NCBI RefSeq assembly: GCF_015354405.1
Contig: NZ_JADKYP010000009.1
Span: 1-64,000 of the forward strand
Origin: Nocardia sp. BSTN01
Lineage (GTDB): Bacteria; Actinomycetota; Actinomycetes; Mycobacteriales; Mycobacteriaceae
Direction: 5' to 3'
DNA: 64,000 nucleotides
Shown piece after piece: positions 17,887 through 26,947 of the stretch. Within the stretch, counting starts at the first letter, position 1; each line of letters begins with the position of its first letter. The translations under genes and the position numbers were made by a program. Below the pieces are notes generated by a model, which had not been told where the DNA came from, did no database searches, and worked only from the letters and a program-made list of their open reading frames with translations.

Positions 17887-18591
17887 ATGAACAAGATCAC
17901 CCGCATGACCGTCACGGCGATGACGGTGGTGGGCGCCCTGGGCGCCGGTTCGGCCATCGCCTCGGCCGCGCCCACGGCGGCAGATCACGTCCTGAGCACC
18001 GAGATCATGCCGGGCGTGCAGTACACGAGTTCCACCGCGGACCAGTCCGTGGTGATCGAGACCGGCACGGCCATGCTCGTCGCGGCGGGCGGCCAATTCC
18101 AGGTGCGCGACGCCTCCGGCGCCACCGTCGCCGGCGTCTCCGAATTCCCGGTCGAGCCGAAAGCGCTGGCCGCCACGCACGCCGCGCCGGAGGTGCGAGC
18201 AGCAGCCCGCGCCGCCACGCCGGAGCTGCACTTGGAGAACATCGACGGCGATCCGCAGACCGAACGCTTCGATGCCGCGATCCAGGCGGCCATCAACGAA
18301 TTCGGCCTGGCCACCTCCGTCGGAACCATGACCGGCGGCCTCATCGGCCTTGCGGTCGGCTGCGGAGTCGGCGCCGTAGCGGGTGCGGTATTCGGCGCTC
18401 CCGTCCTCGACGCCGCCGGACTCACTCTCATCGCCGGCTGCCTGGCCGGAGCGGGCGTCCTCGGCGGTATGGGTGCCATTCTCGGCGCCGCCCTCCTCGG
18501 CGTCCCCGTCGGCATCGCCTCCGCGATCAAGTTCCAGCACACCATGAATCAGCCGTACGAACAGCACACCCACGACAACGAGAGCAACTGA
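17887..18591 (+). CDS. secreted protein with glycine-zipper-like C-terminal region
   Basis: A 234-residue protein with a clear signal peptide ending near ASA-AP (about residue 28). The mature N-terminal half is soluble and may form a small beta domain. Residues 145-220 form long Gly/Ala-rich hydrophobic stretches with two cysteines, resembling glycine-zipper membrane segments. It ends in a His-containing hydrophilic tail (HTMNQPYEQHTHDNESN). The tail histidines and a Zur-like box upstream suggest a link to metals, which is inference. No characterised family is recognised. Start at 17887 was chosen because the signal peptide begins there. Confidence 0.7.
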   Translation: MNKITRMTVTAMTVVGALGAGSAIASAAPTAADHVLSTEIMPGVQYTSSTADQSVVIETGTAMLVAAGGQFQVRDASGATVAGVSEFPVEPKALAATHAAPEVRAAARAATPELHLENIDGDPQTERFDAAIQAAINEFGLATSVGTMTGGLIGLAVGCGVGAVAGAVFGAPVLDAAGLTLIAGCLAGAGVLGGMGAILGAALLGVPVGIASAIKFQHTMNQPYEQHTHDNESN

Positions 18592-18596
18592 ACGCG

Positions 18597-18630
18597 AATC
18601 GGGCCCCGCGATCGATCGCGGGGCCCGATT
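18597..18630. terminator. bidirectional terminator hairpin
   Basis: A perfect 34-bp palindrome (arms AATCGGGCCCCGCGATC and its complement) lies between the stops of two convergent genes, 6 bp from each. It lacks a strong T-tract on the plus side, but its position fits a shared terminator. Confidence 0.75.
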
Positions 18631-18636
18631 TCGTCG

Positions 18637-20715
18637 TCAGCTGACGGGTTGGGTCAGGTCGTAGACCGTCGTGCCGCCCACTGTTATCGCGGTGTAATGG
18701 GATTCGATCCAGCTGGTGATCTCGCTCGCGCTGCCGGAGCCACCACCCGGACCACCGCCGCCACCGGGGCCGCCGCCCGCGAAGAAGTAGTGGATGTCAC
18801 CGTTCTTCACGTACTGCTGGAATTGGGCCAGGGTGGGCGAGTTGTCGCTGCCGGTGAAGCCGCCGATCGCCATGATCGATGTGCCGGTGGACAATTCGAG
18901 GCTGCCCGCCGACTGGGAGCCGACCGTGGCCGCCGCCCAGCGGTTGGTCGCACTCTTCACCAGTTCCTGCAGGGCGGTGTTGCCGGAGTTGCCTCCGCCG
19001 GGACCGCTGCCGCGGGTGCCGGTCGAGTCGGCACTCGCCGGTGGTTGTGCGCTCGTGGCGTCGCCGGATGTCGAATCCGTTGTGCTCGAACCAGTCCCAT
19101 CGGGCGCAGTGCCGCCGGACGCGGATACCGAAGCACCCGGGGCATTTCCGCCCGGATCCATACCTCCGGGCCCGCCACCGAATCCGCCCATGCCGTGGCC
19201 AGTGTTGGGTCCGGAGGTCGGAATCGACCCACTGTGCGGGGTCGCCGCGGTTTCCAGGGCGTAGGCGGTGGTGCCGGCGAATCCGAACAGCAGTCCGGCC
19301 GCGGCGACCGCCACGGTCATCTTGCCGAGGGCGTGCCCGCCGGCGATGAGGATCGCCGCGACCACGATCGAGCCGACCAGCACGATCCAGCGCAGCGCCG
19401 GATACCAGTCGGGCGTGCGATCCAGCAGGACGAAGTTCCACACGCCGGTCGCCACCAGCATCAGACCCAATGCCGCACGTGCCGAACGGAATTCACGTCC
19501 GCGCCACAATTCCACCACCGCGATGGCGACCAGCGCGGCGATCGCGGGCGCCAAGGCCACGGTGTAGTAGGGGTGGATGGTGCCCTGCATGAAGCTGAAG
19601 ACCACGCCGGTGACCAGCAGCCAGCCGCCCCAGAGCAGCAGGCTCGCGCGGATGCGTCCGGTGCGGGATGTGCGCCGGGTGAACCACAGGCCGGCCACCA
19701 GCCCGATCAGCGCCGCCGGGAGCAGCCACGAGATCTCGGTGCCCATCGAGTCGCCGAACAGGCGGGTGATGCCGGTGCTGCCACCGAATCCGGTATTGCC
19801 GCCGCCACCGCCGGGGCCACCGCCACCACCGCCGTTGCCTTCGCCGCCCATCACCCGGCCGAGTCCGTTGTAGCCCAGGGCGAGTTCGAGCAGGCTGTTG
19901 TCGGTGGAGCCGCCGATGTAGGGGCGCGAACCGGCGGGCCACATGCTCACGAGTGCAACGAACCAGCCACCTGAAATCACGAGCGCGACAACAGCTCCCA
20001 GGAGTTTGAGAATCCGGGCGCGCAACGCGATCGGCGCGGCGACGAGGAACACCAGGCCCAGCGCGGGCAACACCAGGAAGGCCTGCATCATCTTGGTGAG
20101 AAAGCCGAAACCGACCGCCACCCCGGCCGCCGCCAGCCAGCGGCCACTACCCTTCTCGGTGGCGCGAACGGTGCAATAGGCCGCCGCGACCAGCAGCAGG
20201 ACCAGCAGAGCGTCCGGGTTGTCGAACCGGAACATCAGCGCCGCGACGGGAGTCAGCGCCAGCGCCGCACCCGCGATCAGCCCGGCCGCCGGACCGCTCC
20301 AGCGCCGCACCGCCCCGTACACCAGCCCGACGGACGCCACACCCATCAGCGCCTGCGGCAACAGCAGCGAGAAGGAACTGAATCCGAGCAGCCGCCCGGA
20401 CAAGCCCATCACCCACAGCGCGGCGGGTGGCTTGTCGACGGTGATGGCGTTACCGGAGTCGAGCGAACCGAACAGCAGCGCCTTCCAGCTCTGCGTACCG
20501 GCCTGCACGGCGGCGGCATAGAAGTCGTTGGCCCATCCGGACGCACTCAGACCCCACAGATACAGGAACGCGGTCGCGACGAGCAGCACCAGCAGTCCGG
20601 GCCGCGCCCATCGCGGCTGGCCGGACGGGCCCGACAGGAGAGCTCCCCACCTCGTGGGCTGCGGTGGCGACCCGGTCGGCTCGGCCTGCCGACGCGGCGC
20701 CTCTGTGATCGTCAT
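18637..20715 (-). CDS. GT39-like polytopic membrane glycosyltransferase, copy 1
   Basis: A 692-residue integral membrane transferase of the dolichyl/polyprenyl-phosphate-mannose:protein type (GT39/ArnT-like fold), which moves a sugar from a lipid carrier to an extracytoplasmic acceptor. After the first membrane helix the first outer loop reads WANDFYAAAVQAGTQSWK, including the acidic residue expected to be catalytic, followed by ITVDKPPAALW. About eleven hydrophobic helices follow up to about residue 480. Two Gly/Pro-rich linkers and a C-terminal extracytoplasmic domain (about 590-692) complete it. A paralogue lies at 23263-25329. GGAGGAG precedes the ATG. Confidence 0.85.
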   Translation of the reverse strand: MTITEAPRRQAEPTGSPPQPTRWGALLSGPSGQPRWARPGLLVLLVATAFLYLWGLSASGWANDFYAAAVQAGTQSWKALLFGSLDSGNAITVDKPPAALWVMGLSGRLLGFSSFSLLLPQALMGVASVGLVYGAVRRWSGPAAGLIAGAALALTPVAALMFRFDNPDALLVLLLVAAAYCTVRATEKGSGRWLAAAGVAVGFGFLTKMMQAFLVLPALGLVFLVAAPIALRARILKLLGAVVALVISGGWFVALVSMWPAGSRPYIGGSTDNSLLELALGYNGLGRVMGGEGNGGGGGGPGGGGGNTGFGGSTGITRLFGDSMGTEISWLLPAALIGLVAGLWFTRRTSRTGRIRASLLLWGGWLLVTGVVFSFMQGTIHPYYTVALAPAIAALVAIAVVELWRGREFRSARAALGLMLVATGVWNFVLLDRTPDWYPALRWIVLVGSIVVAAILIAGGHALGKMTVAVAAAGLLFGFAGTTAYALETAATPHSGSIPTSGPNTGHGMGGFGGGPGGMDPGGNAPGASVSASGGTAPDGTGSSTTDSTSGDATSAQPPASADSTGTRGSGPGGGNSGNTALQELVKSATNRWAAATVGSQSAGSLELSTGTSIMAIGGFTGSDNSPTLAQFQQYVKNGDIHYFFAGGGPGGGGGPGGGSGSASEITSWIESHYTAITVGGTTVYDLTQPVS

Positions 20716-20832
20716 ACGGTTCTCCTCCGCCTCGCTCGCCGGGCTGTCTGCCGCGGCCGTTGCATCGAGGATCGCGCCCGGAGGTGAGCCGGCTCTTTGC
20801 CGAACCTATGCGCCGACTGTGAGAAGACTCCC

Positions 20833-20860
20833 TTGACCTCAACCATGGTTGCGGTATGAG
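20833..20860 (+). promoter_or_regulatory. promoter with dyad between -35 and -10
   Basis: TTGACC (20833-20838) and TATGAG (20855-20860) are 16 bp apart and enclose the dyad CCTCAACCATGGTTGCGG (20837-20854; 8 of 9 pairs). Transcription would begin about at the ATG of the Ere-like gene, implying a leaderless message. Symmetric elements in this position are typical of MerR-type control, although those promoters usually have longer spacers. Confidence 0.5.
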
Positions 20861-20869
20861 AGTTGTCGG

Positions 20870-21829
20870 ATGACCACTTCGATCGACACCGTGACGCAAT
20901 GGGTCGAGCAGCACGCTCGTCCGCTCTCCGCATCGGACCCCGAGCAGCCGCTCACCGATCCGGCAGCACTGCGTCAGATGATCGGCGCCGCACGCGTCGT
21001 CGCCCTGGGCGCCGCGACCCGCGACGCCCACGAACTGTCCGTTACCGCCCACCGGATCCTACGATTCCTCGTGCAACACTCGGGATTTCGCAGCCTCCTC
21101 CTGGAAGGCGACGATGCGACCAGCGCCGCACTCGACGAGTACGTGCGCACCGGGATCGGCGACCCGCGCGCGCTGCTGACCGAGGCGCGGTCGTTCTGGC
21201 GGACCGAGGAGATACTCGAGGTCGTCGCCTGGATACGCCGATACAACGAGCTGCACCCGGACGATCCGGTTCGTATCGCCCACCCGGAACCCGAGGGCCG
21301 GGTCACAGCCGAATCCGGCGACCTCGGCGATATCGAAAGAATGCTGGCAGACAACGTGATTCGCTGGCACGCCGACACCGGCCACAAGATGGTGTACTGG
21401 GGCGGAACGACGCATACGGTCGCCGCGGCGGCACGAAATGTGCTCCTCGGCGAGCAGCGGTTCATCCATCGCAGCGCGGGCGGCCATCTCCGACAGCATT
21501 TCGGCGCCGGCTACCTGTCCGTCGGCCTGACATTCGATCACGGCTCGACCGGGCACACCTTCCCCTCCCCGCCGGCCGATTTCGCCGAAGCAGTACTCGG
21601 CCGCGTCGATCTGGATGTCTACCTGCTGGATCTACGCACCCCCGCTCCGGACTCGGTGCGAACCTGGCTCACCGAGCCCGCGAAGACTCGCGTGATCGGG
21701 CCCGTGTACGACCCGGAGAACGATGCTGCGTTCCACCTCTCGGGCGGATCCCTCGGCGAATGGTTCGACCTCGTGGTCCACCACCGGACGGTGACGTCCA
21801 TTCGACCACTCGGGTCCCGTCGTGGATGA
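20870..21829 (+). CDS. erythromycin-esterase-like protein with degenerate active site
   Basis: A 319-residue cytosolic protein of the Ere family. The recognisable frame is VVALGAATRDAHELSVTAHR, then FLVQHSGFRSLLLEGDD, and later KMVYWGGTTHTVA. In active Ere-like enzymes the first motif is GExxHGT; here the Glu is Ala and the His is Arg, although the later Glu (LLLEGDD) and His (GTTH) are retained. Macrolide hydrolysis is therefore doubtful. The gene lies alone, divergent from GT39 copy 1, behind a promoter with a dyad. Confidence 0.72.
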   Translation: MTTSIDTVTQWVEQHARPLSASDPEQPLTDPAALRQMIGAARVVALGAATRDAHELSVTAHRILRFLVQHSGFRSLLLEGDDATSAALDEYVRTGIGDPRALLTEARSFWRTEEILEVVAWIRRYNELHPDDPVRIAHPEPEGRVTAESGDLGDIERMLADNVIRWHADTGHKMVYWGGTTHTVAAAARNVLLGEQRFIHRSAGGHLRQHFGAGYLSVGLTFDHGSTGHTFPSPPADFAEAVLGRVDLDVYLLDLRTPAPDSVRTWLTEPAKTRVIGPVYDPENDAAFHLSGGSLGEWFDLVVHHRTVTSIRPLGSRRG

Positions 21830-22179
21830 GGCGGTCATGGCGGTGTCTTGAATCACTCGTGCCGCCGGCATACAACCCCAGCCTGGCCGCCGACGCGGGG
21901 TCTGTCCGCGCGGTGTCCGAGGGGTCGACGGTCGGGTGCTGCCGGCCGGTCACAGGTGCGGCGGCACGGTCATCTCCGGTGCCCTCGCCGAACTGTCCTG
22001 TCCCGCGCGCCGGCCCGACCGGCACCTTCCGAGCGCACCAGCGGCCGCTCTACTCGATGGTGGACGAGAGGCGATGCGACGGAACGGTTTCCGCCACGAG
22101 TGGCACGATTGCGCCACAGCGGTGTGTTGTATGGTCTTCGCGTTGGGCGTGTTGATCGTTCGCCGGTACTTTGCCGAAT
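21830..22179. other. 350-bp intergenic region without recognisable gene
   Basis: Both strands were read. Short open frames here lack ribosome sites and family resemblance. The base composition is as GC-rich as the neighbours until about 22080. An AT-richer stretch near 22105-22175 probably holds the promoter of the Rpn-family gene. No convincing repeat or hairpin is seen. Confidence 0.5.
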
Positions 22180-23145
22180 ATGACTGCGAAGCAGGATAAT
22201 CCGCACGACTCGCTGTTTCGCAAGATCATGTCGAACCCCGCCGCGGCTGCCGGAGAGTTTCGGGCCGTCCTGCCGGAGTGGCTCGTCGCGCTGATCGATT
22301 GGGAGGGTATGGAACTGGCGCCCAGCCGATACGTGCTGCCGAACCTTCGAAACCGCGACAGCGACATCCTGTTCAAAACGACGGTCGGGGGTCGCGATGG
22401 GTACATCCACCTCTTACTCGAACACCAGAGCACTCCCGACAAACATATGCCGTTGCGCGTCCTCGAGTACATGATCGGCACTTGGACTCAGCACCTGAAC
22501 GACCAGCCCGGTTCCGATTACTACCCCCTGGTGATACCGGTCGTGGTCAACTCCGGCCCGAACACCTGGCGCTGGAACTACACCACTGAACTGTGGGACC
22601 GCATCGGCGCGGACACCGCAATCCGCGCACAACTCGGCGATCTGGTGCCACGGTTCCGGATCATCGTCGACGACCTCGCCGGACTCGAGTTCAGCGATCT
22701 CTACGGCCGTGAGCTGGCACCAGCGGTATTGATGATGCTGATCCTGCACCGGCTGGCATTCAGGAACGAGCACCTGGACCGGGATCTCCAGCCACACATC
22801 GAGGTGCTGCGCGCTGTCGAGGATTCACCGAACGCGACGAATGACCTGTTCAGCCTGTTCACGTACATTAGTAAGGTGTCCGAGACCAACGCGCGGGACC
22901 TGGGGCGCTTGGTCGACCAACTCGGCCCGCTGGCAAAGGAGGTCGCGATGACCACAGCCGAACAGCTCCGCGCAGAAGGCCAGACCAAGGGGCAAGCCAA
23001 GCTAATCCTGCGCCAGCTGACCGTCAAGTTCGGCCCTCTGGCCGCTGAGGTCGTAGACCGAGTACAAGCCGGCAGCGCAGCCGAACTGGAAATGTGGGCC
23101 GAACGAGTGGTAACCGCAACCACTCTCGACGAATTCTTCGCCTGA
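22180..23145 (+). CDS. Rpn-family recombination-promoting nuclease / putative transposase
   Basis: A 321-residue protein of the Rpn (transposase_31, PD-(D/E)xK) family. The beginning, HDSLFRKIMSNPAAAAGEFR, and the core with DSDILFKTTVGGRDGYIHLLLEHQS match the family's catalytic arrangement: Asp in the DxxF segment, then ExQ (LEHQS). RPN proteins are Mg-dependent endonucleases thought to promote recA-independent recombination and phage defence. The C-terminal third is helical and contains a TKGQAK segment. It is a solitary gene between the two GT39 copies, consistent with lateral acquisition. ATG at 22180 was preferred to TTG at 22171. Confidence 0.85.
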   Translation: MTAKQDNPHDSLFRKIMSNPAAAAGEFRAVLPEWLVALIDWEGMELAPSRYVLPNLRNRDSDILFKTTVGGRDGYIHLLLEHQSTPDKHMPLRVLEYMIGTWTQHLNDQPGSDYYPLVIPVVVNSGPNTWRWNYTTELWDRIGADTAIRAQLGDLVPRFRIIVDDLAGLEFSDLYGRELAPAVLMMLILHRLAFRNEHLDRDLQPHIEVLRAVEDSPNATNDLFSLFTYISKVSETNARDLGRLVDQLGPLAKEVAMTTAEQLRAEGQTKGQAKLILRQLTVKFGPLAAEVVDRVQAGSAAELEMWAERVVTATTLDEFFA

Positions 23146-23217
23146 CCGGCTGTTGGGCCGACCGACGCGTTACGCAGCGAGGTAGTCGCACTACTCGGTC
23201 CACATAGACGTCCGGCC

Positions 23218-23255
23218 GTGGATGGCCGCATCCCGCACGGAATGCGGCCATCCAC
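23218..23255. terminator. bidirectional terminator hairpin
   Basis: GTGGATGGCCGCAT and its exact complement form a 14-bp stem with a 10-nt loop between the convergent Rpn-family and GT39 genes. No T-tract follows, as is common in high-GC actinobacteria. Confidence 0.7.
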
Positions 23256-23262
23256 GCGGCGA

Positions 23263-25329
23263 TCACGCGGTCAAGTCATAGACCGTGACTCCGTCGATCG
23301 TCCGGGCGGCGAAGGTGTCGGCTACCCAGGCGGCGATCTCGGAGGCGGCCTGGCTGCCGCCGCTGGAGGTGCCGCGCATGCCGCCCATGCCGGCGCCGCC
23401 CACGAAGTAGTGGATCTTGTGCTGGGCCACGTACTGCTGGAATTGCGCCAGGGTCGGGGACGGGTCGGTGCCGTTGAAACCGCCGACAGCCATGACCGGG
23501 TCGCCGGTCGCCAGTTGGTAGGCGGCGGCGCTGTTGGAGCCGACCGCGGCCGCTACCCAGGTGTAGGCGTCGGCGTTGTCGCTCAGTGCCGCAGACAGAT
23601 TCGAGCCGACGGTGATACCGCCGAGGAGCCCGCCCATCGGTCCGCCGGCATGCGCGGTCGCACCGCTCGTCGTGGACTGCCCACCGGGCGCCGCACCGAA
23701 TTGGCTGTTCCCCGTGCCGGATCGGCTGCCGGCTCGCGTGCCGGGCGACGATTGCGAACCGGCGGCAGATCCGGACTGCGTGCCGTTCGAGGGCCCGGTT
23801 TGCCCACTGCCGGGAGCATTTCCACCCTGACCACCGGGCGCGCCACCCGGCGGCATCCCACCGAAGCGCCCGGTGGACGGTCCGGCGGACGGGATCGCCC
23901 CCGTGTGCGGAGTCGATGCCGTCGCCAGCGCGTAGGCAGTCGGTCCCGCCAGTCCGGCGGCCAGCGCGACGGCCACCACCGCCGCACCGAGTGCCCGTGG
24001 CAACCGGGAGACGACCAGCAGCAGCGCCGCGGCACCGACACCGACGACCGCGATGACGGGCCGCAACCACGGATTCCACTCACTGGTGCGCGCCAGCAGG
24101 ATGCAGGCCAGCACGGTGGTCACCACCAGCGTGCCCGACAGGACGGCGGTCGCGCGAAGGTCGTTGCGCCGCAACCACAGTTGCCGGGCGCCGATCGCCA
24201 CACTGCCGGCGACGGCCGGGGCCAGCGCCACCGTGTAGTAGGGGTGCAGGATGCCGCTCGCGAAGCTGAAGATCCCGCCGGTGAGCACCAGCCAGCCCAG
24301 CCACAGCAGCAGCGCCGCGCGAGTCGGGTCGGTGCGGGGTGCGCGGCGGGTGAGCCACAGTCCGGCCACACCGAGGATCAGCGCCGCGGGGATCAGCCAG
24401 GAGATCTGGCCGCCCATTTCGGAACCGAACAGCCGCGCCCAGCCGACGTCGTGGTTCATATTGCCCAGACCGCCGACCTCGTCGCCGGTGAGCCGCCCGA
24501 AACCGTTGTAGCCCAACGCCAATTCGAGCACACTGTTGTTCTGCGAACCGCCGATGAACGGCCGCGAGGAGGCCGGCCACAGCGCGACCACGGCCAGATA
24601 CCAGCCCGCGGACACCACCATCGCCACCACGGCCAGTACGGAACGAATCAGCCGCGTCTTCCAGGGTGCCTGCGCGGCAAGCAGATACACCACAGCGAAG
24701 ACCGGCAGCACGATGAACGCCTGCATCATCTTCGCCAGGAATCCGAACCCGACGGCCACGCCCGCCAGCGGCAACCACCATGCGGCGCTGTCCTTTTCGA
24801 TGGAGCGCACTACGCAGTAGGCGGCGGCGGTCAGCAACAGCACGAGCAGGGCGTCCGGATTGTCGAACCGGAACATCAGCGCCGCGGCCGGCGTGAGCGC
24901 CAGCACGGCACCGGCGAGGATGCCCGGCCAATGCCCGGCGACCCGCCGCACCGCGGCGTACAACACCGCGACCGCGGCAACGCCCTCGAGCGCCTGCGGC
25001 ACCAGCAGACTCCACGAGTTGAAGCCGAAGATCCGCGCGGAGATGTCCATGACCCACAACGCGCCGGGCGTCTTGTCCACGGTGATCGCGTTGGCGGCAT
25101 CGCTGGATCCGAACAGCATCGCCTTCCAGCTCTGCGATCCGGCCTGCACGGCCGCGGCATAGAACTCGTTGGCCCAGCCGCCGGCACCCAGGTCCCATAC
25201 GTACAGCAGCGCGGTGGCCGCCAGCAGCGCCACCAGCGACAGCCGCCGCCACCGCGGACCCGAGGCCCGCGGCTCGGGCGGCTCGGTCGTCGCCGTGGCC
25301 GGGGGCGCCGCCAGCACAGTCGTTGTCAT
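23263..25329 (-). CDS. GT39-like polytopic membrane glycosyltransferase, copy 2
   Basis: A 688-residue paralogue of the transferase at 18637-20715 with the same plan. The first outer loop reads WANEFYAAAVQAGSQSWK then ITVDKTPGALW, followed by many membrane helices, a Gly/Pro/Ser linker rich in GGAPGGQG-type repeats, and a C-terminal domain ending TVYDLTA. The acidic position that is Asp in copy 1 is Glu here. ATG at 25329 was chosen because the long upstream extension overlaps the kinase gene. It follows the histidine kinase by 10 bp, so it is probably a target or partner of that two-component system. Confidence 0.85.
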   Translation of the reverse strand: MTTTVLAAPPATATTEPPEPRASGPRWRRLSLVALLAATALLYVWDLGAGGWANEFYAAAVQAGSQSWKAMLFGSSDAANAITVDKTPGALWVMDISARIFGFNSWSLLVPQALEGVAAVAVLYAAVRRVAGHWPGILAGAVLALTPAAALMFRFDNPDALLVLLLTAAAYCVVRSIEKDSAAWWLPLAGVAVGFGFLAKMMQAFIVLPVFAVVYLLAAQAPWKTRLIRSVLAVVAMVVSAGWYLAVVALWPASSRPFIGGSQNNSVLELALGYNGFGRLTGDEVGGLGNMNHDVGWARLFGSEMGGQISWLIPAALILGVAGLWLTRRAPRTDPTRAALLLWLGWLVLTGGIFSFASGILHPYYTVALAPAVAGSVAIGARQLWLRRNDLRATAVLSGTLVVTTVLACILLARTSEWNPWLRPVIAVVGVGAAALLLVVSRLPRALGAAVVAVALAAGLAGPTAYALATASTPHTGAIPSAGPSTGRFGGMPPGGAPGGQGGNAPGSGQTGPSNGTQSGSAAGSQSSPGTRAGSRSGTGNSQFGAAPGGQSTTSGATAHAGGPMGGLLGGITVGSNLSAALSDNADAYTWVAAAVGSNSAAAYQLATGDPVMAVGGFNGTDPSPTLAQFQQYVAQHKIHYFVGGAGMGGMRGTSSGGSQAASEIAAWVADTFAARTIDGVTVYDLTA

Positions 25330-25339
25330 ACGTCGATCG

Positions 25340-26947
25340 TTATCGATCGAGGTGGTTGACACCTTGGGCCTCCCTGTGGGCCGGCTGTGAGGTTTCGGTG
25401 CCGTCGCGCTCGCCCGGGATGCGAACGGTGAAGACCGTATGCCCCGGCGCACTGTCCAGGCCGATCTCGCCGCCGTGCGATTTGATCACCGCCGCGACGA
25501 TCGCCAGCCCGAGCCCACTGCTCCCGGCGCGCCGCGAGCGCGAGGAATCACCGCGCGCGAAGCGTTCGAACACCTCCGGCTGCAGCGCGGCCGGAATACC
25601 GGGACCGTTGTCGGCGACCCGCCAGATCGCGCCGCCGCCGGCCTCGCGCTCCAGCGAGACCGTGACAGTGGTGCCGGGACCGGTATGCACCCGCGCGTTG
25701 GCGAGCAGGTTGGCCAGCACCTGATGCAGTCGCGCCGCATCGCCGGTGACGACGACCGGTTCATCCGGCAGATCCAGATCCCACCGGTGGTCCGGGCCCG
25801 CGATATGGGCGTCGCTCACCGCGTCGACGGTCAGCCGCGTCACATCAACCGGCTCGTGTTCGAGGCCGCGCCCGGAATCCAGCCGGGCCAGCAGCAGCAT
25901 GTCCTCGACCAGCGCCGTCATCCGCCGCGATTCCGAATCCACTCGGCTCATCGCGTTGGCGACATCGCCGGGCACCTCGGCCCGTTTCCGTTGCGCCAGT
26001 TCGGCATAGCCGCGGATCGCCGCCAGCGGGGTGCGCAGTTCGTGACTGGCGTCGGCGAGGAACTGCCGCACCCGCGTCTCACTGGCGTGGCGGGCCGACA
26101 AGGCACCGTCGATGTGATCGAGCATGCGGTTGACCGCCGAGCCGAGCTGTCCGACCTCGGTGCGTGGATCGGCGTCGTCGGCCGGAACCCGCACCGGCAA
26201 TTCGACCTCGCCCCGATCAAGCTGCAGATCGGCGACCCGGGAGGCGGTGGCGGCCACGCGGTCCAGCGGCGCGAGCGCACGGCGGATCACCCAGATACCC
26301 ACGGTGATCGCGATGACGAACACCACCGCGGTGACCACCACCAGGATCAGCAGGACCCGCATCAACGTGGCGTGGACCGCGGTCAACGGCATACCGGTCA
26401 CCACCGTGGCCCCCGACCAGGTCGAATTCGCGACCACGCGATAGGAGCCCTGCCCGTCGAGGTCGACGGTGACGGGAGTGCCGTCCGACGACACCTCGGC
26501 CAGCTGCCGCTGGGCGGCCGCCGACAGGCGCGTCTGGGTCCCGTCGGCGTCGATTTTGGCGGCGGTGATCTCGGTGCCGTCGATACTGGCGCCGACGGTA
26601 TCGGCCTGGATACCGCGACGGTCGAGGAAGTCCGGCCCCGGACCGCCGTGGTTCGGCGGCGGCGGCCGGTTGTCGTGGTCCTGAGCGCCGGGTGGCGGGC
26701 CCAGACTCGGACCACCACCGGCCTCGCCGAGGGAACGCTTCTGCACATCGACCAACTCGGTGTCGAGCTGATGCACGAGAAACTGCTGCAGCGCGAATTC
26801 CGTTGCGGCGCCGATACCTACGACCACGACCACCAGCAACAGCAATTGCCCGACGAGCAGTCGCGCGCGCAACGACCAGCCGCGTGCCGACCACCACCGG
26901 CGGGGCCGCGGCCCGGCCGGGGCCTCAGCCGGCGGGTTTGAGGACAT
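25340..26947 (-). CDS. sensor histidine kinase, TrcS-like
   Basis: A 535-residue membrane kinase. Two transmembrane segments (about 30-52 and 200-225) flank an extracytoplasmic sensor with a Pro/Gly-rich insert. A HAMP domain follows (about 225-285), then the phosphoacceptor box SHELRTPLAAIRGYAE with His302, the N-box NLLANARVHTG, and G-boxes DNGPGIP and GSSGLGLAIV. The gene starts within the end of the response-regulator gene (23-bp overlap), so the two are one operon. Architecture and the pairing with GT39 resemble the mycobacterial TrcRS class; the stimulus is unknown. Confidence 0.92.
   Translation of the reverse strand: MSSNPPAEAPAGPRPRRWWSARGWSLRARLLVGQLLLLVVVVVGIGAATEFALQQFLVHQLDTELVDVQKRSLGEAGGGPSLGPPPGAQDHDNRPPPPNHGGPGPDFLDRRGIQADTVGASIDGTEITAAKIDADGTQTRLSAAAQRQLAEVSSDGTPVTVDLDGQGSYRVVANSTWSGATVVTGMPLTAVHATLMRVLLILVVVTAVVFVIAITVGIWVIRRALAPLDRVAATASRVADLQLDRGEVELPVRVPADDADPRTEVGQLGSAVNRMLDHIDGALSARHASETRVRQFLADASHELRTPLAAIRGYAELAQRKRAEVPGDVANAMSRVDSESRRMTALVEDMLLLARLDSGRGLEHEPVDVTRLTVDAVSDAHIAGPDHRWDLDLPDEPVVVTGDAARLHQVLANLLANARVHTGPGTTVTVSLEREAGGGAIWRVADNGPGIPAALQPEVFERFARGDSSRSRRAGSSGLGLAIVAAVIKSHGGEIGLDSAPGHTVFTVRIPGERDGTETSQPAHREAQGVNHLDR

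Noticed and set aside
17827-18573. A 248-codon minus-strand frame opposite the secreted-protein gene
   Set aside because: Composition is Gly/Asp/Arg/His-rich; the plus strand has a signal peptide and an upstream regulatory box.
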